A DNA stretch of 64,000 bases from Crambe crambe (Eukaryota > Porifera > Demospongiae > Poecilosclerida > Crambeidae): the NCBI GenBank assembly GCA_963924555.1, contig OZ004597.1:992001-1056000 (forward strand), given 5' to 3'. Numbering within the stretch: the stretch's first letter is position 1; each line of letters begins with the position of its first letter. The notes under the pieces are model-generated. The model had not been told where the DNA came from. It saw only the letters and a program-made list of their open reading frames with translations, and searched no databases. Below are positions 1-11,059 of this stretch, piece by piece. The position numbers were made by a program, and so were the translations under genes.

Positions 1-215
1 GCTTCCAGTGGCACAGTTGGGATTAGTGCACTCACTGTCACCACACCCTTCAGTTAGCTGAATAAAGCATCTTCTAATGAGTGCCTCAAACTGACTTCTA
101 GACAAAAGAAGGGGAGGATGTTTCAATTTTCAAACAGCAACAGATCCTTAGTAACCAGTTCTTACCTTCTGTCTTCTGTCCGGCTAGAACTTCCTGCAGT
201 ACTAGTAGCAGACAT
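1..215 (-). CDS. UBE3A: UBE3A ubiquitin ligase, first two coding exons (partial)
   Basis: Two minus-strand exons join in frame: 166-215 (ATG at 215) and 1-97, which runs off the window. The 49 residues start with a short Ser/Thr leader and continue with a stretch containing QLTEGCGDSECTNPNCATGS. This is the Cys-rich start of the AZUL zinc finger found only at the N terminus of UBE3A-type HECT ligases. In the family AZUL binds the proteasome subunit PSMD4/Rpn10, and the distant C-terminal HECT domain carries the catalytic Cys. Only the AZUL start is visible here. The intron at 98-165 has GT..AG ends. The gene is divergent to the PUB-domain gene, 168 bp apart between start codons. The name rests on AZUL alone, so the HECT domain is inferred to lie outside. 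Confidence 0.85.
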
Positions 216-383
216 GTTCCAGATGTAATGGATCAGTTTTAGTGAATGGTAAGTCCCGCTAGATATTACGATGACGATATTGTCCTTCTACAACGGACGC
301 CATAAATATTCACGTGTTAGTGCGTCATTGCTGACTCAGCGTTTTATAAAAGTGCTGACGTGGTTACATACGGCAATTGCAAA
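216..383. promoter_or_regulatory. Divergent promoter UBE3A / PUB gene with MARE/ARE-like site
   Basis: This 168-bp segment lies between two divergent start codons. It holds an E-box CACGTG (about 311), a near-perfect Maf/antioxidant-response motif TGCTGACTCAGCG (329-341), a TATA-like TTTATAAAAG (about 343-352) and a CRE-like TGACGTGG (about 356). TATA and the plus-strand ATG at 384 are close, so the plus-strand 5'UTR would be very short. Motif identities are by eye and use is inferred. Confidence 0.5.
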
Positions 384-1395
384 ATGGACATGTTGAATCC
401 AAGCTTTCTTGAGGGGCAATTGCAAATTCTGTGCAACTCCCTTTCTCCCGAAGATGGAGCTTCTGCCGTAAATACTCTTTTGAAAATAATCCAGTGAGTT
501 AGCTAGTTAGCTACCTAGCCTGCCGGCCAAAAAACTTACTTATTTCCAATAAATAGAAATGCCATAGACAATCCAGGTATTGAACAGTATAGAAGGCTCC
601 GCACAGAAAACAAGACATTCTATCAACGAGTGTGGCGACATCTCCCCGCACAGGATTTCTTGGCAGCCATGGGATGGACCTTGGTAACTGTGCAGTTTAA
701 TACAGCACCAGGCATTTAGTGTTTCAATGATTTTTAGGTGGATAATACTATAGTGCTGCCTTCAGATGCAGATCATCTCCTTCAAGATGCACTGATTGAG
801 CTGATTAAGGCTAAAAGGTTAGAGTAGCATAATTTTTATCTGGTCTATCCTACTCGATTGCATTGCAGTGTGCTGGATGAGAGTGCTCCAGAACCATCTT
901 CTGGTCCTCAAATGGTCACACAAAAAACAGAGCTTTCTAATAAAACCAATTCTGAGTATCAGGAAAGGATGAAGGAACTGAGAGAAATGCAAAAGAAAGC
1001 TAATGCTGAGAAGAAGCGAATAGCCGATCAAGTAGGGTCTAGCTTAGCTTAAAGGGTCAGGCTATCTTAGCCATTCCCAGGCTGTTAGGAGGCTAGTTCT
1101 GGCTGTGCTATCATATGGTGGAGTTTATTTCTGTGTGTCTTCTCCTCAGATGAAATCAGATAGAAGAGAGACAGATCAGAAGGAGGCTAAAGCATCTGTA
1201 AGTTTAAACGTTTGCATAAAGATAACTCATTAGTACTAATACTGCGACTGTCTCATAGCATGGGCGACAGTTAGAATTTGGAGCCAATCTGAGTCGTTTC
1301 AAAGACATTGGTGTGGATTTAAATGCTGGGGTAAGAGAAATTCAAGTAATCTATGAATAATAATATTCTTTCATGTGTATGTACAGGGTGGATGA
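384..1395 (+). CDS. Small PUB-domain, coiled-coil protein (7 exons, 202 aa)
   Basis: Exons 384-493, 557-683, 738-817, 869-1031, 1150-1197, 1259-1330 and 1387-1395 join in frame to 202 residues plus stop. Residues about 10-100 look like a PUB (PUG) domain: an N-terminal helix, then NPGIEQYRRLRTENKTF and a hydrophobic end near GW. PUB domains of NGLY1, UBXN6 and HOIP bind the C-terminal tail of p97/VCP. After it comes a basic/acidic helix (about 125-165, MKELREMQKKANAEKKR) that is probably coiled coil, and a short C-terminal tail ending LNAGGG. No UBX, transglutaminase or RING domain fits in the remaining length, so it is a PUB-only protein, perhaps a p97 adaptor. I do not recognise a named orthologue. 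It shares a promoter with UBE3A. Confidence 0.75.
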
Positions 1396-1603
1396 GGTTA
1401 ACCACACAGCTGTGCAGATGTACAGTGGTATGGTATCACCTGTGAGAACACCTGATTGCTCTAAAGAGCTTCATGAATGCTGTTCCATAAAATACAAACT
1501 GTATGGGAACATGCATGATAATCTAGTGTGTTATACAGGATGAATTTCATTTTTATTTCATGACGAGTAACGATTATTGTTGTTGACGACCATTACCGGT
1601 TAT

Positions 1604-3183
1604 ATGAAGAACAAGATGAGTAAACTGTATGTTGGGATTGCATTCCTGCTTCTTGCATACCCTGGTTATTTGGCGCTCAGAATATTTTTTAGAAAGACAA
1701 GGTTCATTTGGATTAGGGCCCTATTCCCTATAGGGTATCGTCTCTACAAGACTAAGCTGGGATATGCTCTACACCTGAAGAGATTGAAGGATGCAGAAAT
1801 TCGTCCTCACTCAATCACCAACCCAATCACTCTATCGAGTAAGAACTGCCAACCTCACAAAGCAATTTCAAGCAATACTTGCTCTTCTCCTCAATCAGTG
1901 GTGACAGTGGCACCCATTGCTGTCCTGGATGACAATTATTCATACCTTGTGATCGATACAGTCACCAATGAAGCTGTGGCTATTGACCCTTGTGACCCGT
2001 CTGCTCTCATGGTCAGTTACAAGTGGGGTTAGGGTTAGGACAAGCTGATACGGTTTCTTTCTGACTGGTAGAAAACAACAGTTGACAATAATGCCACTTT
2101 GAAGGCTGTATTGACTACTCATAAACATTGGTGAGTTCAACGACTGTTTTAAATGACTGACCCCATCCCCATCTCTATTTCAGGGATCATGCAGGAGGAA
2201 ATATGCTCTTAACGAAGCGTTTCCCGAAATTGATGGTGTTTGGAGGAAGTACAGAAGGAGTACCAGGAGCAACACAGTGAGTCAGCAATCACATGACATC
2301 ATGTGATGGAAAATTTTAAAAAATACCAATATCTGAACTCAAGCAAAGTGAAAGATAAAGAAATTCTCAAGGTAGGTAATTCCATTTTTCCATCAAACTT
2401 GCAATTATTCCTATGAAATCAGTTTGGAAGACTTTCCTTTGAGGCCATCTTGACTCCTGGACATACTACTGGTAGGGTTAGTTCATTCCAATAGTCTGAT
2501 AACCATTTAACTCTTTCTGCAGGTCACATGATCTATAAGTTGCAGACTGAACCTCCATGTGTATTCAGTGGCGACCACATATTCATATGTGGGAATGGTG
2601 AGAAGAGGTGTCCACAATCACTTCATTATAATATTCCTCATCTTCCTCCCGACAGGTCAAATGTTTGAAGGGACGGCAGAAACCATGCTGAATTCCATCA
2701 AGAAGGTAATGACTTTTCCAAAGAACACTCTTCTCTTCCCAGGTCTGTGGTATATATTGGATTGTAGACAACATAATCACCGTCACACTTACTGTAGGTC
2801 ATGAATATGCACTGAAGGATGTCAGGTTTGCAGTGCATCTGATGCCTTCCAACACAGCCATTCAGGTAAGCAAGTAAATTATTTGTGCACATAATGTTAT
2901 TATAACTAACACAGATGAAGTGGCAGTGGGTACAGCAACAGAGAGAGAGAGGGCTATCCACTGTTAGTCTTTTACACTCAGTACTGATCATGCCAATGCT
3001 GCTCATTATGTATTGAAATAGGTTCCTTCTATTCTATCTGAAGAAAAGCAGTACAATCCTTTTATGTTGACTGAGAGCTCTGAACTGAAAGATGCCTTGG
3101 GGCTACCCAAACACACACTAGCTGCTTGTGTCCTGGCTGAACTCCGTAAACAAAAAAACGCTTTTGAACAAAAAAATTGGTAG
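1604..3183 (+). CDS. PNKD: PNKD-type metallo-beta-lactamase (hydroxyacylglutathione hydrolase-like)
   Basis: Ten exons (1604-2011, 2072-2130, 2184-2276, 2344-2371, 2423-2471, 2523-2597, 2656-2742, 2798-2865, 2915-2962, 3022-3183) give 358 residues, close to the 385 of human PNKD. An N-terminal hydrophobic stretch (LYVGIAFLLLAYPGYLAL) is a likely membrane anchor, as in the long PNKD isoform. The lactamase fold starts at LDDNYSYLVIDT. Metal ligands are visible as THKHWDHAGGN, TPGHTTGH, SGDHIF and PGHEY, so the active site looks intact. Glyoxalase-II-like hydrolysis of a glutathione thioester is the family reaction, while the true substrate of PNKD is debated. An ATG at 1560 is ruled out by an early stop. 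The stop lies 39 bp from the stop of the convergent THADA gene. Confidence 0.85.
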
Positions 3184-3222
3184 TATATATGATTGTACAC
3201 GATATTAATAATAAGTTGAGCA

Positions 3223-6200
3223 TCAACTTCTGGAGGGAATATTCTGCACTATGTTCTTAACCTTTTCATCAGTATCAACGACAAGTGGGTAAAGCAGCTT
3301 AGCTTTTGCCTGGTCCAAGTAATCACAGGGTTTCTCCCACACAGATCCCTTATGACAATCATGTGACTTTGTTGAAATATGCCTGGTCAAACGGTTGTAG
3401 TGCTTCTGGCAAATAGTTTGGTTCTTGCAGAGTGTACCAATGACAGCTTCCAGGCTTACAACGATGTGTTTGAGCAAGACGAGGTCTTCAGCATAGTTGT
3501 TGAGAGGATCCTCGTCAAACAGAGAATTTAAATCTTTCTCAGTGTTGCTATTTTCTGGGAGAAGAGAGAGCAGAACATCAAAACAGGTATTTGCATCAAG
3601 TATCAAGCAAGGTAACTGAAGTATGAAGAACTTCAAAGCCGAAGATGAGTTCAAATTTTCTAATGTGTCACATTCCATTTCTGTTAAATAGATAGGACTA
3701 TAATCAACATGGAATGATATTATAGCTTACCCAATAATAACTTTGTTACAACATTTGCCATTTCTTTACGAACTTCAGAATCAACATCTTGAAGCAGCTG
3801 CACCACCAACTTGCAGCATTGAGATATTTCTACACCTCCAGCCTCCAACGAAAGAGGCCACAACTTCAAAACGTCAGAAGCTATGGTCAATCTGATCTCA
3901 AAGGACTCTGTTGGTAGGATCAGCTGCTGAAAACTCTTAAGTAAACCTTTCAGGTACTACAGAATATGAACAAGGGTGCATCAGAACAGGAACAATGCTG
4001 CAAGAACCACTCACACCTGATAAGAGGAAGTTTTGTCCTTCATTAAAAGGAGAGTTGTGGACAGGAATCTTATTAAGGCCATCCTCAGTTCTAATCTGTA
4101 GCAGATAATTCAGTATGGTTGTGGGTAATATTGAAAATTTTTTACCTGATGCAATTTTGCTCAAATAGATCATAAGCCCTCGATAATACCTAGTTACAAA
4201 AAAAGAGAAGGAACATGCAGAGGACTAGAATCAGGAGACACAGCTTGACCTAGAGCAACCACTTTGAGAGTTCACTAACAGTAATAGTTACCATGACGAG
4301 CTGCTCAATCTTGGAAGCTCTGTTATCTTCAGAGAGGTAATTGTAAACCTACAAGAATCATAAATCATTCTTGTCATTAGTGCATGCAGCATTGGTGTGA
4401 TTATAATGACATTACATCCAGTTTTGCAAAACTCGTACCTCAGCAAGCAAATCTTCATCAGTTTCCCTCACGATTAGATCAACAAAGGCCCTCAATACGT
4501 CGTCACTGCAGCTGATACCTTGTTTCTTCTCTAGCACGGATAGACACTCAAGTGCACACGTACTAACAGCTGCAGAGAGAGAAATGGGCTGTCCAAGTAG
4601 ATCCATCATGACTTTGGAAACCTCAGCAGGTGAAATGGAGACATCACAATGAGACAGCGTCAGGTAGTTAGTGACAAGCCTTATGCTTTGCAGTAGAATG
4701 CCTTCTTCATCGAGGATCTTCCCAGCTGAAGTCTTATTATTAGAACATACTCTTAAGGATTGGATTGCAAGTGCAGAGAGTAAGGATGAAAGGACATCGC
4801 TGTTGACATAAAGAAGATATGGAACAGAACTGTCCAGTTCTAGCAAATTGTTCAGTATTTCAAGATACAGAGAACGAGTGATAGTACAAACATTTTCACT
4901 GCAAACCAAAAAAAGAGAGTAGAAGTTAACTACTGAACTAGCAATATGGTACGGGATATTACAGCTACAGCCTCTCATTGTTCTCACTTTTGTCCAATCC
5001 AAAGTTTTTGGGCATGAAATTTGAAAATCAATACCAAAATGGAGCCAGACTTTTGTTGTCTGTCTGGACTTCTAGTAATCAACTTTTTTCTCTCTTGGAT
5101 GGTTCTCTTGACGACAAGAAGGAGACCATGTAAAGTGTTTTGGTCGAGCAAGGTCATTCTCTCATAGACCTCCCTCATCACATCTGCACAGTTCTCCTCA
5201 GTCAGCATTAATGACAGAGCACGTGCTACTAACACACGTGTCTTCCACACAGAACAACAAGTGCAGCTGCAAGGAAGAAAATAAGTAAGAGGGAGACCGA
5301 GAGATAGAGATGGAGGTAGGTGAAGGGTGTAATGAGAGGAGTACCTTACCTAAGAAGCAGAGCTATGAAAGGTTTGAGTGAAGTGGGTGAGTTAGTTTCA
5401 TCCAGTGGTGAGGGATAGAGCCTGGAGAGGAGGAGGAGTAAAGGAAGAAGGGAAGGTTGAAGAGACCTAGTAATGAACAATTAAAACAAACTCAAAAAAA
5501 AAAAAAAAAAAAAAATCAAAAAATCAGCAAGTTCTGGTTTACCCTATTTTCCAATCTGCAAGAAGCTTCTGAGTGCTCTGCTGCATCTGGTCCAGTAAGT
5601 AGTCATAGAGACTTGGAAACCTCGTGAAGAATTCTCTAGCTGTCATCTTATTCTCCATCGAGTCCTCATCCTGGACCTTTTTAGCTCCAAAGATTCGCAA
5701 GATCAGAGAAGTGAAGAGCAAGTTAGAAGAGTTCCTTATCTGTATGAAAGCAAAAAGAAAAATTCATGTGATGTTCTCTATTTATTGCCCACCACCACCC
5801 ACCGGCCATAAACTGGCAGTAAATCCAGCAATGGCTACGACAACTCCCTCAGGGATGAAGGGCATCACATGATCTCTGAGTCTGGAGTCCCTATACAGAG
5901 CCCTCAGGATATTAAGTGCATGCACAGCTGCTGGTTCCATGGCGACCATTGGTGATGAGTCAGCAGAGCAAGCTAGTTGTGGTTTGGTGATGGCATCGCG
6001 TGCAACCTTAAGGAGAACTTCCATGGTGGATTTCAGACATGCCCTTCCAGAGAAGGATGGTTCAGCAGTGAGAATAGCCTGCAGCATTGCAACACAAAGA
6101 TAGAGAAGAAAATTTAACCATAAAGATTTTACACCGTGAAATTTCCTGCCATAAATGATATACAGACAATGTACATACCTGCATGAAGAAAGGTAGGCCA

Positions 6201-9200
6201 GCACTTCTCCGGGTCACTGTCAGGAGTTTAGCAATGGACGAGGACTGCAGCGACTCCAGAAGGTCTGTGACCCACTCCTGGGGCTTCTTGCTCAACGTGA
6301 GACTAGGACTGGTCCACAAGACCGAACAGAGTCTTGAAAATCCAGCATATGCCATTTCAAAGGCTCCACGGTGTCTTGCTTCCGTCAGTTGGTGGATGAA
6401 AATGTCAGCAATGATATCCATCTGTGTCAATGATTAATCCAATGAAAAATTTTTGAGAAGGATAATACCTGGTTATTGGTAAGGAGAGATCTCTTGTTCT
6501 GTGACTCCCCTGCACCACTCCATTGCTCCACTAAATGTCCAAGCAAGAGAGATACTTCTTTCATCGTGTGCCAGCAGCAGAGAAGCAATGACTGAGCACT
6601 GCCGGACGATGAAGAACCCCCCTCTACCAGTTTAGCAACGTCTCCCTCACCAGAAGCCTCGGGAAGAAACCCTTCAGGACTGCTACTGCACACAACAGGA
6701 GACACCAATTCAGAGAGAACTTTGCAGGTGTCAATAAGTTTGCCAAAGGAGTCCGATAAACTCTGATAACTTTGAGAGATGTCAACATCCACCAACTTCT
6801 GCTCACAGATGGCACGAATGCTCTGCAGAATACCATACATTGGAGCAGACATGGATGCTGAGACCAGATGCACTTTTGCTGCAGCAATGTGTTCGTGGAG
6901 CAAACAACAGAGTAAGTCTAGAGTCACAAGAGATGGAGGATCTTCACTCCTCCTTCTTGCTCTTTGAAGAGACTCTAGCAAGTAAAAATCACATTGATGT
7001 CTTTCAAGCAGAAAGAACAAGGACATATTTGTTATTATAGACTCATACCCAGGGCTGTTTGCATGTACATCTCTACGATACCTTCATTCAGTAGCGTTGC
7101 CAAGTGGAGGTTAAAAGATGAACAAGAACTTGCCAATAAGAACTTGAGAATGTACGCAGCAGAGGAACAATTCACGCTCTTGGGTTTGCTGACGAGGGCG
7201 AGATAGCCAGCAGTCTGTTCAGCTACAAATAAAGGCTCCTGCAATAGCAATGCAGCCAATTAGTTATTATTAATACAGGGTTTGCCCACAAATAGACTTC
7301 TCTTATGCAAATCCCCCAGGCACAATACAATATTACCAACTCACAGTCAGTCCTACTTTGTCCACAGGCAGTTCAAGAAGAAGCTCGAGACAGAGAAGCC
7401 TATTTGCATCGAAGGAATCTCTTAGCCCCTCCCACAAAGTAGAAGCCTGCGACTTTGAAACTGCTGGAGGAAACTCGAATAAAAGGGGTACAGTGGGAGT
7501 AGGGCCCTCTTCCTCAGGAGAGGGGGATTTGAAACAAGAGGACAACAGCTGGAGAATGGACAGAGAGAAGTACCTTCGCTGAAAGGACGAAAAAGGGTGG
7601 AGCACTTGAAACTGCTGATCCAGCAACTCTTGGAGGAATTTCTACAGATGCACAATATATACGATTGTAACAGTTGAAATTTCAAAACTCCAGATACAGT
7701 CAGCATACAATAAATGGTGCTAGTCTAAGTGCATGCATCCACCACCTCATCAGATTCTGAGGTGACTATCAGACTCCACTGCAACATACCCTATAAGAGT
7801 TGATCAAGGAAATGGGGTCAGGGCCACACCCCTTCAGGTGAAGCTTGAGCAACGCATAAGAACTATCTCTCATCCTGTTCAGCATCTAATAGAGTTACCA
7901 CGGGCATGATGATCAAATGTTGATGTCATTACTTCTGTCTCCCATGAACTGTTACCTTTTTGAAAGCAGTGAGCACAGGGTATCTGAATCCGGGAGATTG
8001 GTTGTTCCCGTTGATCTCGACGAATTCCAGTAGGAGGTCCAGATGAGAAGGGGGTGGGGCATCTGTTGTCTTGAGGGACTCACACAGCAAGCAAAGTGCA
8101 GAGAGACAAATCTAAAGCAATCGAGAAATGCACAGTATTCCAGCCAGTCTTGAGAATAGTATCCACATGCTGGTCTTCCCACATATGCTATTTTTTAAAT
8201 GAAGCCCACCCATCTCACTTCTTGGTCTGAATGATGCATGGCCGACCTGAAGATGGCAGCACACGAGTCCTCAGACTCAGCAAAGCTCTTGCACTCTGTC
8301 TTGGCACACTTCAGGCAGGCCAGTTGTGTAGCAACCCTGTAACCTAACACAGTTCACATCACATCACACATACATACATACATACATACATACATACCAG
8401 GAGATGTAGCAATAGTCGGCAATTGATGGTTGATGTATTCCATACAGTGATCATTAGAACGGAAGAGGGATGGCAAACAGTGCTGGAGAAATGCTAGTAA
8501 ATGTTAGCACTTTACTATTGGCAGTGAATAGGTCACTCACTTGCACTGTATGTCTCCTGGCCAATGGATCTGAAACACGCATCACTTTCAGCACAGCTAA
8601 TACCCACGTCTGCAGAAATAAGGGAAGGGGGGAAAAGGACATTATCCTTTCCCTCCGATGTTATCCACAGGAAGATTTCATTCATTGAGGTCTGTCACAT
8701 TCTGAAGTTGGAAGGAAAACACATTACCTCATTCCAAATAGCTTCTGCTTCTTCACTTTCATGGACTTCTTTCCAATGAACTTGCACCAGTCGACTCCAT
8801 AACTCTCCAGCCTGTGCAATGGAAAGGGTCAAAGGTCACTCTTGCCTCACCCACCAATCAGAGCTTGCACTCACGTGGCAGGCAAGAGATTGATGCCCCA
8901 TGACAGACAGCAGATCTCCAGGCAAATGAGGGAAAGTGGAGACCAGCTCTCCAACTGCCAGATGCTGCGAAAGTGAAGAGAGAAGGATGAACTTGCCTCG
9001 AGTAGGAGACTCCAGGGAGAGCAGCAGTTTGGCTAGAGCAAGCAAGTGCTCATTCTTTGCTACAAGGTGATGAAGAACCGATGAGAATCAATGAGAAACA
9101 ATGGGAAATGTTCAAAATCAATACCTGAATCAAACTGCTGGTGAATCTTGATGATATTTTCAAACATTTCTTTGCATTGGTGTCTTATTCCCTGCAGGAT

Positions 9201-10925
9201 CAGATCAAATACACAACATTAGGAGGACTATCACGTGACTGTTACAATTATAACTTACATCCACTGGATCTTCCCAGAGAGACCAAATATATCGCAACAA
9301 TTCCAAGATGATCTCTCCAGAGGGTGGTAGTAGAGCATGGGACACTGATCCCGTCTCCTTACTGGTCACAACATAATCTCTATCAGTAAACATAATAATA
9401 ATAACAACAATAACAACAGCAATAATAATGTGACTATAACAGTTACTTTGCTGCACTACTCCAAAGTGTTAAAGTGCGAGATGCCACATAGCGATCGCTA
9501 GTCTCTGTAAACCTGCATTGATAATAACATAACTCTTACATAACTTCTACTCTCACGATGCTCACTCATCAAAGAGACGGCAGATAACTGGAAATAATAT
9601 CAAGATGAGTGCCTTGCCATCTACTTGCACACTGGCCATTAAATTTGTTGGAATTTTGGCCAAAAAAGCATGACAAAGAGCCAATTGGGTAAAGGGTTTC
9701 AGATTGTCGCGACTCAACCAGTGCACGACTAGTTCCATGTAGCCGAAAAGAGGATCAAAAAAGGGACTTGCAATGTTGTGCACGACCACCAAGAGCATGG
9801 CAGCTGCCACGGTGATGTCACGAGGAAGGCTGTCTATAAATTCAAAGGGGAATGACTCTTTGAACAAGATAAGGATATTGTCTTACCTCTCAGTAATAAA
9901 CCTGTGCAAAAGGTGGTGAGATCCATGAGTTCACACTTTATCCATCGTAGCCTGCCACTTGAGGTCATTAAAAGTGCTCGGTCTGTCCAGGAATTGGCAT
10001 CAATTACTGCAGGGAAAAATCCCAATGAGAATCTGTGCAGTACATTCATGGTGATCTTCAATGTATCAATGAGCACGCCAAAACTGCTGCAGCTGCTGTC
10101 AGAATGAATGAAGAAAGCATTGAAGGACTTGATCGTTGAGTGATATAAAACTCATCACTCACTTCTCTTCCAAGGAGCTGCATGTAAAAATAGCTCGAGT
10201 ACAGTAGCCCACCGCTACACAAAGAAAAATGAAAGAGGTAAATATGCATTTCGCACCCCTAGAGATATTACAGATACCCAGAGGCAGCTGCAACTTTAGA
10301 CCCATTTCTCCCAGAGTGAAGTTTTCTAATAGAGATTCCATGTACTGCATGGTTGTGCAGATAACTGTGCAATCTGCTGAAAGTAGTTTCTGGCTTGAAC
10401 TCCCCGGCAACTGGTCACTAAGAAGACGAAGGATATTGGCAGACACCGACTGCACCACTACCATTCGCTTATCTTCATCAGGAAGACTCAGGAGCACACT
10501 ATAATTGAACATAATGATAATAGTAAGAGCAGGATTACATTTAATTACACGTGCCTAGTAATTGCACGCTGCAATGGATGTCTGGAAGGACATATTGAAT
10601 GAATCTCCACTACAACTCCTATGAAGTCATTTCCTTCCTCCTGCCTAAGCTCCAACAAATCCCCTGCCTATTAAAATAGAAACAGCTGGTAGAATAGGGG
10701 CTAGTGCTAGGATTGTGGCTGGCCCTAGGTCCTAAGGCTAGAGTACTAACTGACTTATAGTACCTTCTTCACAGCCTTGAGCTGAGAAGCTGAGTTTTGA
10801 GGAACCACTATGGCCTCCAGTACTTCACTCCAACTTCCACCTCTTAATGACTCCCGCCACCTTGTGACTGAAGTTTCTGGGAACCTCAGAATTCCCCTCA
10901 ATTTGGACCTTTTACTCATCTTCAT
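3223..10925 (-). CDS. THADA: THADA / Trm732-family HEAT-like protein
   Basis: A large minus-strand gene of many exons; ATG at 10925 (alternative at 10919) and TGA at 3223-3225. Recognisable THADA blocks run in order: WEDPVD and following QCKEMFENI-like segment (about 9120-9290), RRSAGLPFFMQ (about 6180-6210), a helix-rich DUF2428 block with RDHVMPFIPEGVVVAIAGFT (5790-5880) followed across an intron by LILRIFGAKK and MTAREFFTRFPSLYDYLL (5590-5710). The C-terminal exon (3223-3675) has FDEDPLNNYAEDLVLLKH. Yeast Trm732 and human THADA partner the Trm7/FTSJ1 methyltransferase for 2'-O-methylation of tRNA position 32; THADA also has a proposed metabolic role. The many short introns were not all resolved, so the total length is estimated as near the usual 1,900-2,000 residues. 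It is divergent to SF3B4, 134 bp apart. Confidence 0.85.
5494..5515. repeat. Poly-A tract in THADA intron
   Basis: An uninterrupted run of about 22 A on the plus strand, hence T on the gene strand. It lies within about 30 nt upstream of the 3' splice site of a THADA exon, so it can serve as an extended polypyrimidine tract. Its length may be unstable or misassembled. Confidence 0.7.
8337..8397 (-). repeat. 61-nt THADA intron made mostly of (GTAT)n
   Basis: On the gene strand the exon ends ..CATCTCCTG and the intron begins GTATGTATGTATG.., repeating over about 30 nt (8368-8397). It ends GGTTACAG before the next exon (GGTTGC..). The 5' splice site is therefore the first unit of the microsatellite. 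Seen directly in the sequence. Confidence 0.75.
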
Positions 10926-11059
10926 CTCCACCACGTGGATGTTCAAATTTGGCGGGCTTTTTTTTTTTTTGGAACGCACTTCTTGTTGGAAATAAAGCAC
11001 ACCACCATGTGGCCAATCACCACATAGCTCGATACCGAGGCTCTTTGCAAGAAGCTAGC
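10926..11059. promoter_or_regulatory. Divergent promoter THADA / SF3B4
   Basis: 134 bp between start codons. Contains an E-box CACGTG (10932-10937), an E2F-like TTTGGCGGG (10948-10956) and a T-run directly after it. The TTTGGCGGGCTTTT string also occurs in the PCM1 promoter (25546-25559). Function inferred from consensus. Confidence 0.45.
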
